From NCBI GenBank assembly GCA_016928835.1, contig JAFGJW010000013.1, positions 1 through 33,132 of the forward strand: DNA of 33,132 nucleotides. Direction: 5' to 3'. The DNA is from Candidatus Woesearchaeota archaeon. GTDB lineage: Archaea; Nanobdellota; Nanobdellia; Woesearchaeales; GW2011-AR15. The position numbers and the translations under genes are program-made. The notes beneath the pieces were generated by a model. It was not told where the DNA came from. It saw only the letters and a list, made by a program, of their open reading frames with translations, and did not search any database. Positions 27,011 to 33,132 of this stretch are shown in pieces; position 1 is the first letter of the stretch; every line of letters begins with the position of its first letter.

Positions 27011-27418
27011 ATGGCAATAAGGCATCGGAAGATTGTAATAATAAACTCCAGCAAGCCCTCTGATGATAATATAAATCAGGAACTTCAATGGTTCTGCAAC
27101 AGTCTTGGTTTATTTGGCACGAGAGATAAAGATAAAAGCTGTTTCCGACTATTTATTATTCTCTTAAAGTCGCTAAAGAGCGGAGACGAATTAACAAGCG
27201 ATCAGATTGCTGCAAGAGTAGGCTTATCAAGAGGCACTGTTGTTCATCACCTGCATAAACTGATTGGCTCTGGCTTAGTAGTATCAAGGCAGAATACTTA
27301 TTCTCTGAAAGTAGACAATTTGAAAGAATTAGTTGATGAAGTGGAGAGAGACATAAACCGGACAATGAGAAAATTAAAAGATGTTGCTGAAGGTTTGGAT
27401 GACAGATTGGATTTGTAA
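27011..27418 (+). CDS. Winged-helix regulator divergent from hsp20
   Basis: This 135-residue protein has a central winged helix (about 45-100): SCFRLFIILLKSL, then ELTSDQIAARVGLSRGTVVHHLHKLIGSGLVVSRQNTYSLK, followed by a charged C-terminal helix (KELVDEVERDINRTMRKLKDV) that probably mediates dimerisation. The fold is of the ArsR/MarR-like class used by archaeal heat-shock repressors such as Phr, although I cannot claim orthology. Position, head-to-head with hsp20 and beside a palindrome, makes it the prime candidate to control the stress cluster. Confidence 0.8.
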   Translation: MAIRHRKIVIINSSKPSDDNINQELQWFCNSLGLFGTRDKDKSCFRLFIILLKSLKSGDELTSDQIAARVGLSRGTVVHHLHKLIGSGLVVSRQNTYSLKVDNLKELVDEVERDINRTMRKLKDVAEGLDDRLDL

Positions 27419-27420
27419 AT

Positions 27421-27434
27421 AAAAGAAAAAAAAT
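27421..27434 (-). terminator. T-tract terminator in a convergent gap
   Basis: Read on the - strand, the gap between the LamG gene stop and the regulator stop is a run of T residues interrupted once. It could end transcription from the LamG gene. The 15-base gap holds nothing else. Confidence 0.45.
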
Positions 27435-28417
27435 TAAGCAAGATTTGTGCAAAGAACACAATTGGCACCATTCCAACAATAGGCCATATTTTTTCGGACA
27501 GATAATTCAGCACATACTGCCTCAGGCGGCAAAGGCTCATTGAATATTTTTACATTATCAAGCCATCCTTTATATTCTTCATCATAATTGCCTGGATTCT
27601 CACCTATAGCCAAGAAATCTGTGCTGCTGTCATATCCCAATCCAGTATAATTTCTTCTTGTTCCGTCTTTGAAGATTACAACTTGGTTGTTAGGTTTGTC
27701 AAATACAATTGCTAGATGTTGCCAGTGCCACTCATCCGCATATAAGTCTGTATCTATCCAACCATTTCCGTTAAAAAAGGCAAATCGTGCACCATTTACT
27801 CCTAAATCATTAAGAATTAAAGACCAATCGTGGCCATTATCATCTGTAGATATGATCTGGCAGTAGTTGGCTCCTCCATGTGAATGGCACCAATCATAAT
27901 TTGGAGTTCCGTGATAGGGTTTTGGCTGGACAGATACAAAAAATGTAGCTCCGGTAGATGTTTGTGATGATTGGTCAATTTTAAGTTGCGTTGAGATATT
28001 ACCACCATTGAAATTCAGGCAATTGCCACCAGTTGAACAATTATCCAACCAATTTGCAGTCCCGCTTTTGATACCAGGATTATTGTACTCTGAGGAGTCA
28101 AATATATCAATACCACTTCCTTCATTTAGTTCATAAAACATCTTTGGACATACACAGACTGAACATTTTTCCCCAGTTGGTCTGTAACTGATACAACCAG
28201 CACCAACATGGCAGGGAAGCAACGGACATGGAGGTTCGCGGTCTATTTCTCCTTCAGTGCTTGCTTTGCTTATCTCAAAGGCGGCTCCAGCAGTATCCCC
28301 TCCCGATGAGACAATTGTATTGTTACTTACAATAACAACCAATCCGAATATGGCAACTATTGCCACAATAGCTACAATTGACATATAAACCATAGTATTT
28401 TTTTCTTTGTGTTCCAT
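27434..28417 (-). CDS. Membrane-anchored LamG-domain protein
   Basis: This 327-residue protein has a single N-terminal membrane helix (about 9-31). Then comes a short cysteine-rich stretch (CPLLPCHVGAGC, CSVCVC, about 65-90) and a LamG-like domain (about 93-300) recognised from YELNEGSGIDIFDSS, CLNFNGGNISTQLKID, WQHLAIVFDKPNNQVVIFKDG and GWLDNVKIFNEPL. The C-terminal tail has more cysteines (AYCWNGANCVLC). An AAGGTGA site (28422-28428) lies 4 bases before the ATG, and a TATA box is upstream. It is a cell-surface protein, probably glycan or protein binding. The cysteines may form disulfides outside the cell. Confidence 0.88.
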   Translation of the reverse strand: MEHKEKNTMVYMSIVAIVAIVAIFGLVVIVSNNTIVSSGGDTAGAAFEISKASTEGEIDREPPCPLLPCHVGAGCISYRPTGEKCSVCVCPKMFYELNEGSGIDIFDSSEYNNPGIKSGTANWLDNCSTGGNCLNFNGGNISTQLKIDQSSQTSTGATFFVSVQPKPYHGTPNYDWCHSHGGANYCQIISTDDNGHDWSLILNDLGVNGARFAFFNGNGWIDTDLYADEWHWQHLAIVFDKPNNQVVIFKDGTRRNYTGLGYDSSTDFLAIGENPGNYDEEYKGWLDNVKIFNEPLPPEAVCAELSVRKNMAYCWNGANCVLCTNLA

Positions 28418-28456
28418 ATTATCACCTTATAGTATCACTCTTTGTGGAGTAAGTCC

Positions 28457-28464
28457 TATATATA
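28457..28464 (-). promoter_or_regulatory. TATA box of the LamG gene
   Basis: TATATATA is centred about 44 bases upstream of the ATG at 28417. It predicts a short leader that includes the AAGGTGA ribosome binding site. Confidence 0.55.
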
Positions 28465-28469
28465 CTTTT

Positions 28470-28829
28470 CTACCCAATTTTGGGCACTATCGCCAACAGA
28501 ACACCTATTCCAGCAAAAACAGCAAGAAGGAACATAATTATGTAAAAGAGAAGCACAATAAATAGCTGGATTAGCCATGCAAAGAACGCCTTGAGCCATC
28601 TCAACCTGAATACCTCATGATATATCCAGATTAACAAGAAAAAGGCGAGAATTCTTCCCAGGAATCCAAGCTGAGAAGCTATAAAGGAATAGACGATTCC
28701 AGCAATGAAGTTTACAAGAACTGTCTTAAGCAGAGATGTTTTGCCTCCAAGTAATTTGACGGCAAAATAAAGTGGCAGCGATGCTATAATAAAAATGAGG
28801 ATGTCAAAGATTAGATTCGCAATATTCAT
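28470..28829 (-). CDS. Four-helix integral membrane protein
   Basis: I place the start at ATG 28829 (119 residues), because a TATA element is centred ~29 bases upstream and there is no ribosome binding site. The longer frame would start inside the predicted non-transcribed region. Nearly the whole protein is hydrophobic, with segments near 4-24, 30-52, 58-75 and 85-113, and few charges. No family recognised. It is divergent from the thioredoxin-reductase-like gene and upstream of the LamG gene. Confidence 0.75.
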   Translation of the reverse strand: MNIANLIFDILIFIIASLPLYFAVKLLGGKTSLLKTVLVNFIAGIVYSFIASQLGFLGRILAFFLLIWIYHEVFRLRWLKAFFAWLIQLFIVLLFYIIMFLLAVFAGIGVLLAIVPKIG

Positions 28830-28853
28830 GCTGCAATAGAACAATTTTCATTT

Positions 28854-28864
28854 TTTATATTTAT
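28854..28864 (-). promoter_or_regulatory. TATA box of the four-helix membrane protein gene
   Basis: ATAAATATAAA on the - strand lies about 29 bases before the ATG at 28829. It supports the shorter, leaderless start for that gene. Confidence 0.55.
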
Positions 28865-28878
28865 GCATTTCAATAGTT

Positions 28879-28888
28879 ATTTATAATA
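28879..28888 (+). promoter_or_regulatory. TATA box of the thioredoxin-reductase-like gene
   Basis: ATTTATAATA is centred about 35 bases before the ATG at 28918, predicting a transcript with a leader of only about 10 bases. It lies 15 bases from the divergent TATA at 28854-28864. Confidence 0.5.
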
Positions 28889-28917
28889 GAAGGAGTTTCT
28901 TAGAGTGGGAAAGTAAT

Positions 28918-29820
28918 ATGTATGATGTAATTATTCTTGGCCAAGGCCCTGCAGGATACACTGCTGCAATCTATGCTGCAAGATACAAATTAAATACCAT
29001 GGTTATTGGAGAGCACTCTGGCGGACTAATAGTGGATGCTTTTATTGTAGAGAATTATCCGGGCTTTAAGAAGATTTCTGGCATGGAATTGATGATGAAA
29101 ATAAGGAAGCATGTTGAATATTTTGATGTTGAAATCAAGGATGAGAAGATTGTTGATGTTAGTAAGAAAGCAGATGTTTTTGTAGTAAAGACAAATGAGT
29201 CAGAATATAAAACCACTAACATAATTTATGCACTTGGCTCAGAAAAAAGAAGACTTGAGGTGCTAGGTGAGAAAAAATTCCGCGGCCATGGTGTAAGCTA
29301 TTGCTCAACTTGCGATGGACCTTTTGCCAAAAACAAGATTGCAGGAGTTGTTGGAGGCAGTGATTCAGCATTGTTGACTACTATTTTATTAAGCAAATAT
29401 GCAAAAAAGATATATATAATCTACAGGGGGAGCAAATTAAGAGGGGACCAGATCAATATAGACAAAGTAAGAAAAGACTCAAAAGTTGAGTTGGTATACA
29501 ATTCTAATATTATAGAGATTACTGGTGAGGAGAATATTGATAAGGTTAGACTAGACACAGGAAAGGAGCTCGAACTAGAGATGTTGTTTGTGGAGATAGG
29601 TTCAATACCTCAGATTAGTATGGCAGAAAAGCTGGGATGCAAAATAGATGAAAATGGATATCTTATTGTTGACAATTATATGAGAACTAATGTTGAAGGG
29701 GTATTTGCGGCTGGAGATATTACAAATACCTATACACATTTCAAGCAAATGACCATGGCAGTCGGCCAGGGTGCACTCGCTGCCTATTCAGCATATGAAA
29801 AAAATAAAAGAGAAAGATAA
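28918..29820 (+). CDS. Thioredoxin-reductase-like flavoprotein
   Basis: This 300-residue protein has the two-nucleotide-domain fold: FAD motif GQGPAG (8-13), redox CSTC (129-132) in YCSTCDGPF, second nucleotide motif GVVGGSDSA (143-151) and the GVFAAGDIT (261-269) FAD-binding end. The enzyme class passes electrons from a reduced cofactor to thioredoxin-like proteins. In NADPH-specific enzymes an HRRxxFR motif binds the 2'-phosphate. Here the matching place reads YRGSKLRG, so cofactor use is uncertain (see findings). Thioredoxin itself is not in the window. It is followed by eight trinucleotides that are all stop codons in frame. Confidence 0.9.
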   Translation: MYDVIILGQGPAGYTAAIYAARYKLNTMVIGEHSGGLIVDAFIVENYPGFKKISGMELMMKIRKHVEYFDVEIKDEKIVDVSKKADVFVVKTNESEYKTTNIIYALGSEKRRLEVLGEKKFRGHGVSYCSTCDGPFAKNKIAGVVGGSDSALLTTILLSKYAKKIYIIYRGSKLRGDQINIDKVRKDSKVELVYNSNIIEITGEENIDKVRLDTGKELELEMLFVEIGSIPQISMAEKLGCKIDENGYLIVDNYMRTNVEGVFAAGDITNTYTHFKQMTMAVGQGALAAYSAYEKNKRER

Positions 29821-29841
29821 TAATAGTAATAATAATAATAA
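29818..29841. repeat. TAA trinucleotide repeat
   Basis: Eight trinucleotides, seven TAA and one TAG, begin with the stop codon of the thioredoxin-reductase-like gene. It is a short tract of low complexity. The rest of the 105-base gap before the next gene carries only AT-rich sequence and the AAGGTGA ribosome binding site. Confidence 0.6.
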
Positions 29842-29925
29842 GCATAGGAGTTATTTACCAGTGCTAATGAATACAAACATTAAAATACTCAATATCAAAC
29901 TAGTAATATGATAAGGTGATTAAAT

Positions 29926-30795
29926 ATGTCACAGCATAAAGACCAGCGGATAGGTGTTTTTGTTGATGTTCAGAATCTATATTACAGTGCAAAGCATCTC
30001 TACAAGCGAAAAGTTGATTTTAGTCAAATACTAAAACAGGCTGTAAACAGAAGAAGGCTCATACGTGCTATAGCATATGTTATTAAGGCAGATGTTAGAG
30101 ATGAGGAAAATTTCTTTGAGGCTCTTGAGAAAATTGGTTTTGAGGTTAGAGCAAAGGACCTGCAGATATTTTACGGTGGACACAAGAAAGGAGACTGGGA
30201 TGTTGGTATTGCTATGGATATTATGAGATTGGCTGGGAAGCTTGATGTTGTCGTACTAATAAGCGGTGATGGTGATTTTAAAGACCTCTTAGAGCATGTT
30301 AAAGCACTGGGATGCAGAGCAGAAGTAATGGCTTTTGGCAAGACCTCAAGCTCAAGACTGAAGTCTGTATGCGATGCATTTGTTGACATGGACGAGCAAA
30401 AAAATAAATTCCTTATCTATCAGCCGAGGAGAGAGTTTACACCTAAGGGAGGACCGAGAGGCAAGTCCGGGGACAGTCGTGATGCTAGAAGAGATTCAGT
30501 TGGTGAAGTCAGCTTCATGCAGAAAATCAATATGGATCAGCCCAGCCTAGCGGCAAAAGAAAAAACTGTAATTCCAATGCCAAACGAGCAACCCAAACAA
30601 CCTGAACAGACCTTGGATAAGAAGACTGAAAAGATAGATGAGCCTAAGACTGAACAAGTAGAAAAAGTAAGTGAGGCAGAGAACGCGAAGCCAATCAAAA
30701 GAAAAGGCAACAAGCCAGTAAAAAAGAAAGAGTCCAGCGGTAACAGCAAAAAGAAGAACATACTCAACAAGATCATTGACCGGGTCAACAAATAG
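29926..30795 (+). CDS. NYN-domain (LabA/DUF88-like) protein with lysine-rich tail
   Basis: This 289-residue protein has an NYN domain (about 8-160) of the PIN-like nuclease superfamily: IGVFVDVQNLYY with D14 and N17, GDWDVGIAMDIM with D92, and SGDGDF with D115 and D117. The acidic set expected for metal-dependent RNA cleavage is kept. Residues ~165-289 are a low-complexity, Lys, Glu and Pro-rich tail ending in a strongly basic stretch, probably disordered and RNA- or membrane-contacting. An AAGGTGA site lies 6 bases before the ATG. RNA turnover or stress control is the family guess. The substrate is unknown. Confidence 0.85.
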   Translation: MSQHKDQRIGVFVDVQNLYYSAKHLYKRKVDFSQILKQAVNRRRLIRAIAYVIKADVRDEENFFEALEKIGFEVRAKDLQIFYGGHKKGDWDVGIAMDIMRLAGKLDVVVLISGDGDFKDLLEHVKALGCRAEVMAFGKTSSSRLKSVCDAFVDMDEQKNKFLIYQPRREFTPKGGPRGKSGDSRDARRDSVGEVSFMQKINMDQPSLAAKEKTVIPMPNEQPKQPEQTLDKKTEKIDEPKTEQVEKVSEAENAKPIKRKGNKPVKKKESSGNSKKKNILNKIIDRVNK

Positions 30796-30796
30796 T

Positions 30797-31987
30797 TCAT
30801 TTTTTATTTCTCTTTATTATTAAATATACATTAATAGCAACTAAGACTGTTACTAGAATACTTAGTATTAATATTGACCTTGGCATCTTGTCCTCTATCC
30901 TATCACTTGATTCTATGACTCTTCCAGCTAATGACGTCCTAATTTCATCAAGAGAAACATATATATCAAATAATTTCTTTGTAACTTTGTCAAGATAATG
31001 CAAGTCAATTTCTAACTTGTAGTCACCGACATTCACTTTTTCTGTATTCCAGTACGCCTTAATTTGTTGCTTAGCTTGTGGTTCTATATCTACTGAAGAG
31101 CTTGTGTACTTGGTGTAGATTTTATCATTTTTACCTTTTACATAGACATCAGCATATATGCCGCTCATCTTCTGGTTCCATTTGTTCTCAAGTAAGATAT
31201 CAAATTCTGCTATGCTTCCCAGCTTGAAGTGGGATACACTGATATCGACTATATCAATCATATAAGTGCCAATGTTAAATGGCTTTTCATCTTTTGTGGT
31301 TTTTTCGTCGTATAATACTGTGGCAACTGCCAAATATGTCCCTGGCTCAAGTTCTGGCAGCCAGTTAATTGAGAGCAATTCCTTATTTTTTGAAGGAACA
31401 CTCTTGCTGTCACTTTTCAAAGTTGCCAATTTCATATTTAATGGACTATATATGTCAATAATTGCTTTTACTTCCAGGATATCTTCTTCACCGAGATTGT
31501 TGACTTCCACTACAAAATTTGATGATTTGCCTGTGTCAAAATTGCCTACAAACAGCTTTGCTTCTGCATATTTTCCTTCGTATGGAACAAATATTATTAG
31601 TTTGGAAACTACTGCAATACTGGCACTAACTTGGGTCCCTTTTGTATCCTGCTCATCTGGTATTTCCCTTATTACTGTCCTTATCTCATGAGGGCCTTTG
31701 CTTTCCAGTTGTTCAGGCATATTTATTGTGTAGGACACAATTTTGGAATCAATGCTTTCTGTGAACTCTATTAATTGTTGATTGAACTCAATAGACTCTG
31801 ACAATTCACCCTCTGCATATAACATTACCTTAAAATCCCTTTTATTGTTGTTTAGGATTTTTAGCTGCATTTCAAGTTGTTCGCCCGGCTTATATAATAT
31901 CTCTTCCGAACTTGGAACAACTCCTAGGCCATTCACTAGTAACGGGAAGAGTACAATTATTGTGCAAAGTAACAATATTTTCTTCAT
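30797..31987 (-). CDS. Surface protein with signal peptide and C-terminal anchor
   Basis: I use ATG 31987 (396 residues), because it starts MKKILLLCTIIVLFPLLVNG, a clean signal peptide, and overlaps the stop of the upstream gene (ATGA, 31984-31987). The frame extends 6 codons further but would destroy the signal peptide. The middle is made of beta-sandwich-like domains with LEMQLKILNNNKRDFKVMLYA, NNLGEEDILEVKAIID and similar stretches, like NEW3/CARDB-type extracellular repeats. Near the end there is one membrane helix (about 373-390) and a basic tail (KRNKK). It may anchor the partner made from the overlapping gene. Confidence 0.85.
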   Translation of the reverse strand: MKKILLLCTIIVLFPLLVNGLGVVPSSEEILYKPGEQLEMQLKILNNNKRDFKVMLYAEGELSESIEFNQQLIEFTESIDSKIVSYTINMPEQLESKGPHEIRTVIREIPDEQDTKGTQVSASIAVVSKLIIFVPYEGKYAEAKLFVGNFDTGKSSNFVVEVNNLGEEDILEVKAIIDIYSPLNMKLATLKSDSKSVPSKNKELLSINWLPELEPGTYLAVATVLYDEKTTKDEKPFNIGTYMIDIVDISVSHFKLGSIAEFDILLENKWNQKMSGIYADVYVKGKNDKIYTKYTSSSVDIEPQAKQQIKAYWNTEKVNVGDYKLEIDLHYLDKVTKKLFDIYVSLDEIRTSLAGRVIESSDRIEDKMPRSILILSILVTVLVAINVYLIIKRNKK

Positions 31988-33132
31988 GTTGGGGCTTCCT
32001 CCCATACAAACAATACACTTACCTGTTTTTCTCCAGGCGCTTCAGCTGGTGGAACTGTTATAAGCATCTCAATCTCAGCTTCGTCGACAGAATCAGAGTA
32101 GTTAAGCTGGCTTACTATGGATTGGTTATTTGCAGTAAGATTTATCCATTCTGTCTCAGATGAGGATGCATCAAATGAGTTTGGTTCAGATGACGAATTT
32201 GCCGCCTTTATTCTCACATATTGTGTGTTTAGACTGACGCTTGACCAAAGACTTTGATTCGCTGAAATGTTTATCAGATCAGCCCAGTAATTGCCGTCAT
32301 TCCTTATTACAAATGGATACGGATCATTATTGGTAGTGTTCTTTGTTTCACTAAGCTCCATTAATCCAAAGTCAATTGAATCATTTACTATGGTTATTGT
32401 GATTGATTTTCGCAGTGTGAAATTCCATATGTCGCTCCAGTCTCCAAATTCCTGGCTGTCATTTGCTCTCACACGCCAGAAATACGTAGTGAAGTCTAAT
32501 TCTGATGACTGCTCATAGTATAAATTAGGAACTCCGGTTTCATTAATAAGAGGAGAACTCATATCCTCACTCAGACTTACTTCTATATGATAGTTTAGTG
32601 TGTCGCCTTCCAAATCATATGCTGCAGTCCAGTTGAATTTTGGTGTTCTGTTGGTGAAAAAGGAATCATTGCCTGCTGGATATGAGAGATTTACTTTTGA
32701 TGGGGCACTGTTAGAGAAATTGTATGCTGAGGAGTAATATGCCGAGTAATTGCTGCCGTCATATGCTCTCACGGTACAATTCCAGTATTCTTGTGAGGAG
32801 GTATTGCCAGAGCCGAGTGTATCTATTATTGTGTTAGTGTTGTTCATATAACCTGTATAATTACCGCCACTGTGGAAAACAGAATTATTATACCACCAGT
32901 ATTCTATTGTAAAGCTTGAGTTGAAATCATCTATTGCAGTCACATTACAATCTAAGCTATCAGATAATGAAGGTGAGGTTGGTGAGATGTTAATCTCTGT
33001 GATAGACGGCGCTGAGTTTGCTGTTACAGTCAGTGTCTGATTTGCCTCGCCATACACTCCATTATATGTAGAGTTAACTTTTATTTCATAGCTTCCTGCA
33101 GTTGATGGCGCTGTGAATGTGTACGAGTAATC
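31984..33132 (-). CDS. Ig/fibronectin-like secreted protein, 5' end cut by window
   Basis: The frame is open to the last base (33132), so the gene starts beyond the window. The GTG at 33057 is internal, since upstream codons continue a beta-sandwich pattern (TFTAPSTAGSYEIKVNSTYN). Visible are an Ig-like unit (PSITEINISPTSPSLSDSL ... YWNCTVRAYDGSN), a fibronectin-like unit (NLSYPAGNDSFFTNRTPKFNW ... YFWRVRANDSQEFGDWS) and a final sandwich ending EKQVSVLFVWEEAPT. N-x-S/T sites are abundant. It has no membrane anchor in the visible part. It overlaps the anchored surface protein gene by 4 bases, so the two are probably made together. Confidence 0.85.
   Translation of the reverse strand, partial: DYSYTFTAPSTAGSYEIKVNSTYNGVYGEANQTLTVTANSAPSITEINISPTSPSLSDSLDCNVTAIDDFNSSFTIEYWWYNNSVFHSGGNYTGYMNNTNTIIDTLGSGNTSSQEYWNCTVRAYDGSNYSAYYSSAYNFSNSAPSKVNLSYPAGNDSFFTNRTPKFNWTAAYDLEGDTLNYHIEVSLSEDMSSPLINETGVPNLYYEQSSELDFTTYFWRVRANDSQEFGDWSDIWNFTLRKSITITIVNDSIDFGLMELSETKNTTNNDPYPFVIRNDGNYWADLINISANQSLWSSVSLNTQYVRIKAANSSSEPNSFDASSSETEWINLTANNQSIVSQLNYSDSVDEAEIEMLITVPPAEAPGEKQVSVLFVWEEAPT

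Noticed and set aside
29867-29911. 14-codon frame upstream of the NYN gene
   Set aside because: Its only AGGAG motif is too far from the ATG, and the composition is that of AT-rich spacer.
33055-33057. GTG at 33057 as start of the last gene
   Set aside because: The frame stays open to the window end with beta-sandwich-like sequence, and no signal peptide follows this codon.

Overview
This window most likely comes from a DPANN-type archaeon, in the Woesearchaeota/Pacearchaeota direction. I infer this from gene content and have not run a phylogeny. Archaeal marks include TATA boxes about 26-28 bases upstream of start codons (many genes look leaderless), GGTG-type ribosome binding sites, a Cdc48/VAT-type ATPase, FlaI/FlaJ-type pilus machinery and short-linker archaeal pilins. 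Alongside these sit bacterial-type chaperones (GroEL/GroES, DnaK, GrpE), which archaea acquired by transfer. No rRNA, tRNA, CRISPR array or insertion sequence was found.

Region 1 (1-12465, + strand) is one long run of genes with gaps from overlap to 18 bases. It encodes two related giant secreted surface proteins (the first cut by the window edge), five small single-pass or pilin-like proteins, a secretion/pilus ATPase, a 67-residue helical protein and two FlaJ/TadC-type membrane platform proteins. It reads as a type IV pilus or secretion system with its adhesins encoded in the same operon. A 43-residue membrane microprotein (12462-12593, - strand) ends tail-to-tail against it.

Region 2 (12764-15651) is the most unusual locus. 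A - strand operon encodes a small cysteine protein, a Cache-HAMP membrane receptor with no output domain, and two near-identical four-cysteine proteins. Divergent to it is an HxlR-type regulator with extra cysteines, with a palindrome between the two start sites. I propose a small sensing system, possibly redox or metal related. Next to it lie an HD-domain phosphohydrolase (15664-16200) and a response regulator with an unrecognised N-terminal half (16243-17769).

Region 3 (17829-26876, - strand) is a proteostasis cluster. In transcription order it is hsp20, htpX, cdc48, groES, groEL, then grpE, a YkgJ-type cysteine-cluster protein, a possible PIN-like protein, a degenerate HD-like protein and dnaK. 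The last five genes overlap by 4 bases each. A divergent winged-helix regulator (27011-27418) and a 17-bp palindrome sit at its head. No dnaJ is present in the window.

Region 4 (27434-33132) holds a membrane-anchored LamG protein, a four-helix membrane protein, a thioredoxin-reductase-like flavoprotein, a NYN-domain nuclease-like protein, and two overlapping genes for Ig/fibronectin-like surface proteins, the last cut by the window end.
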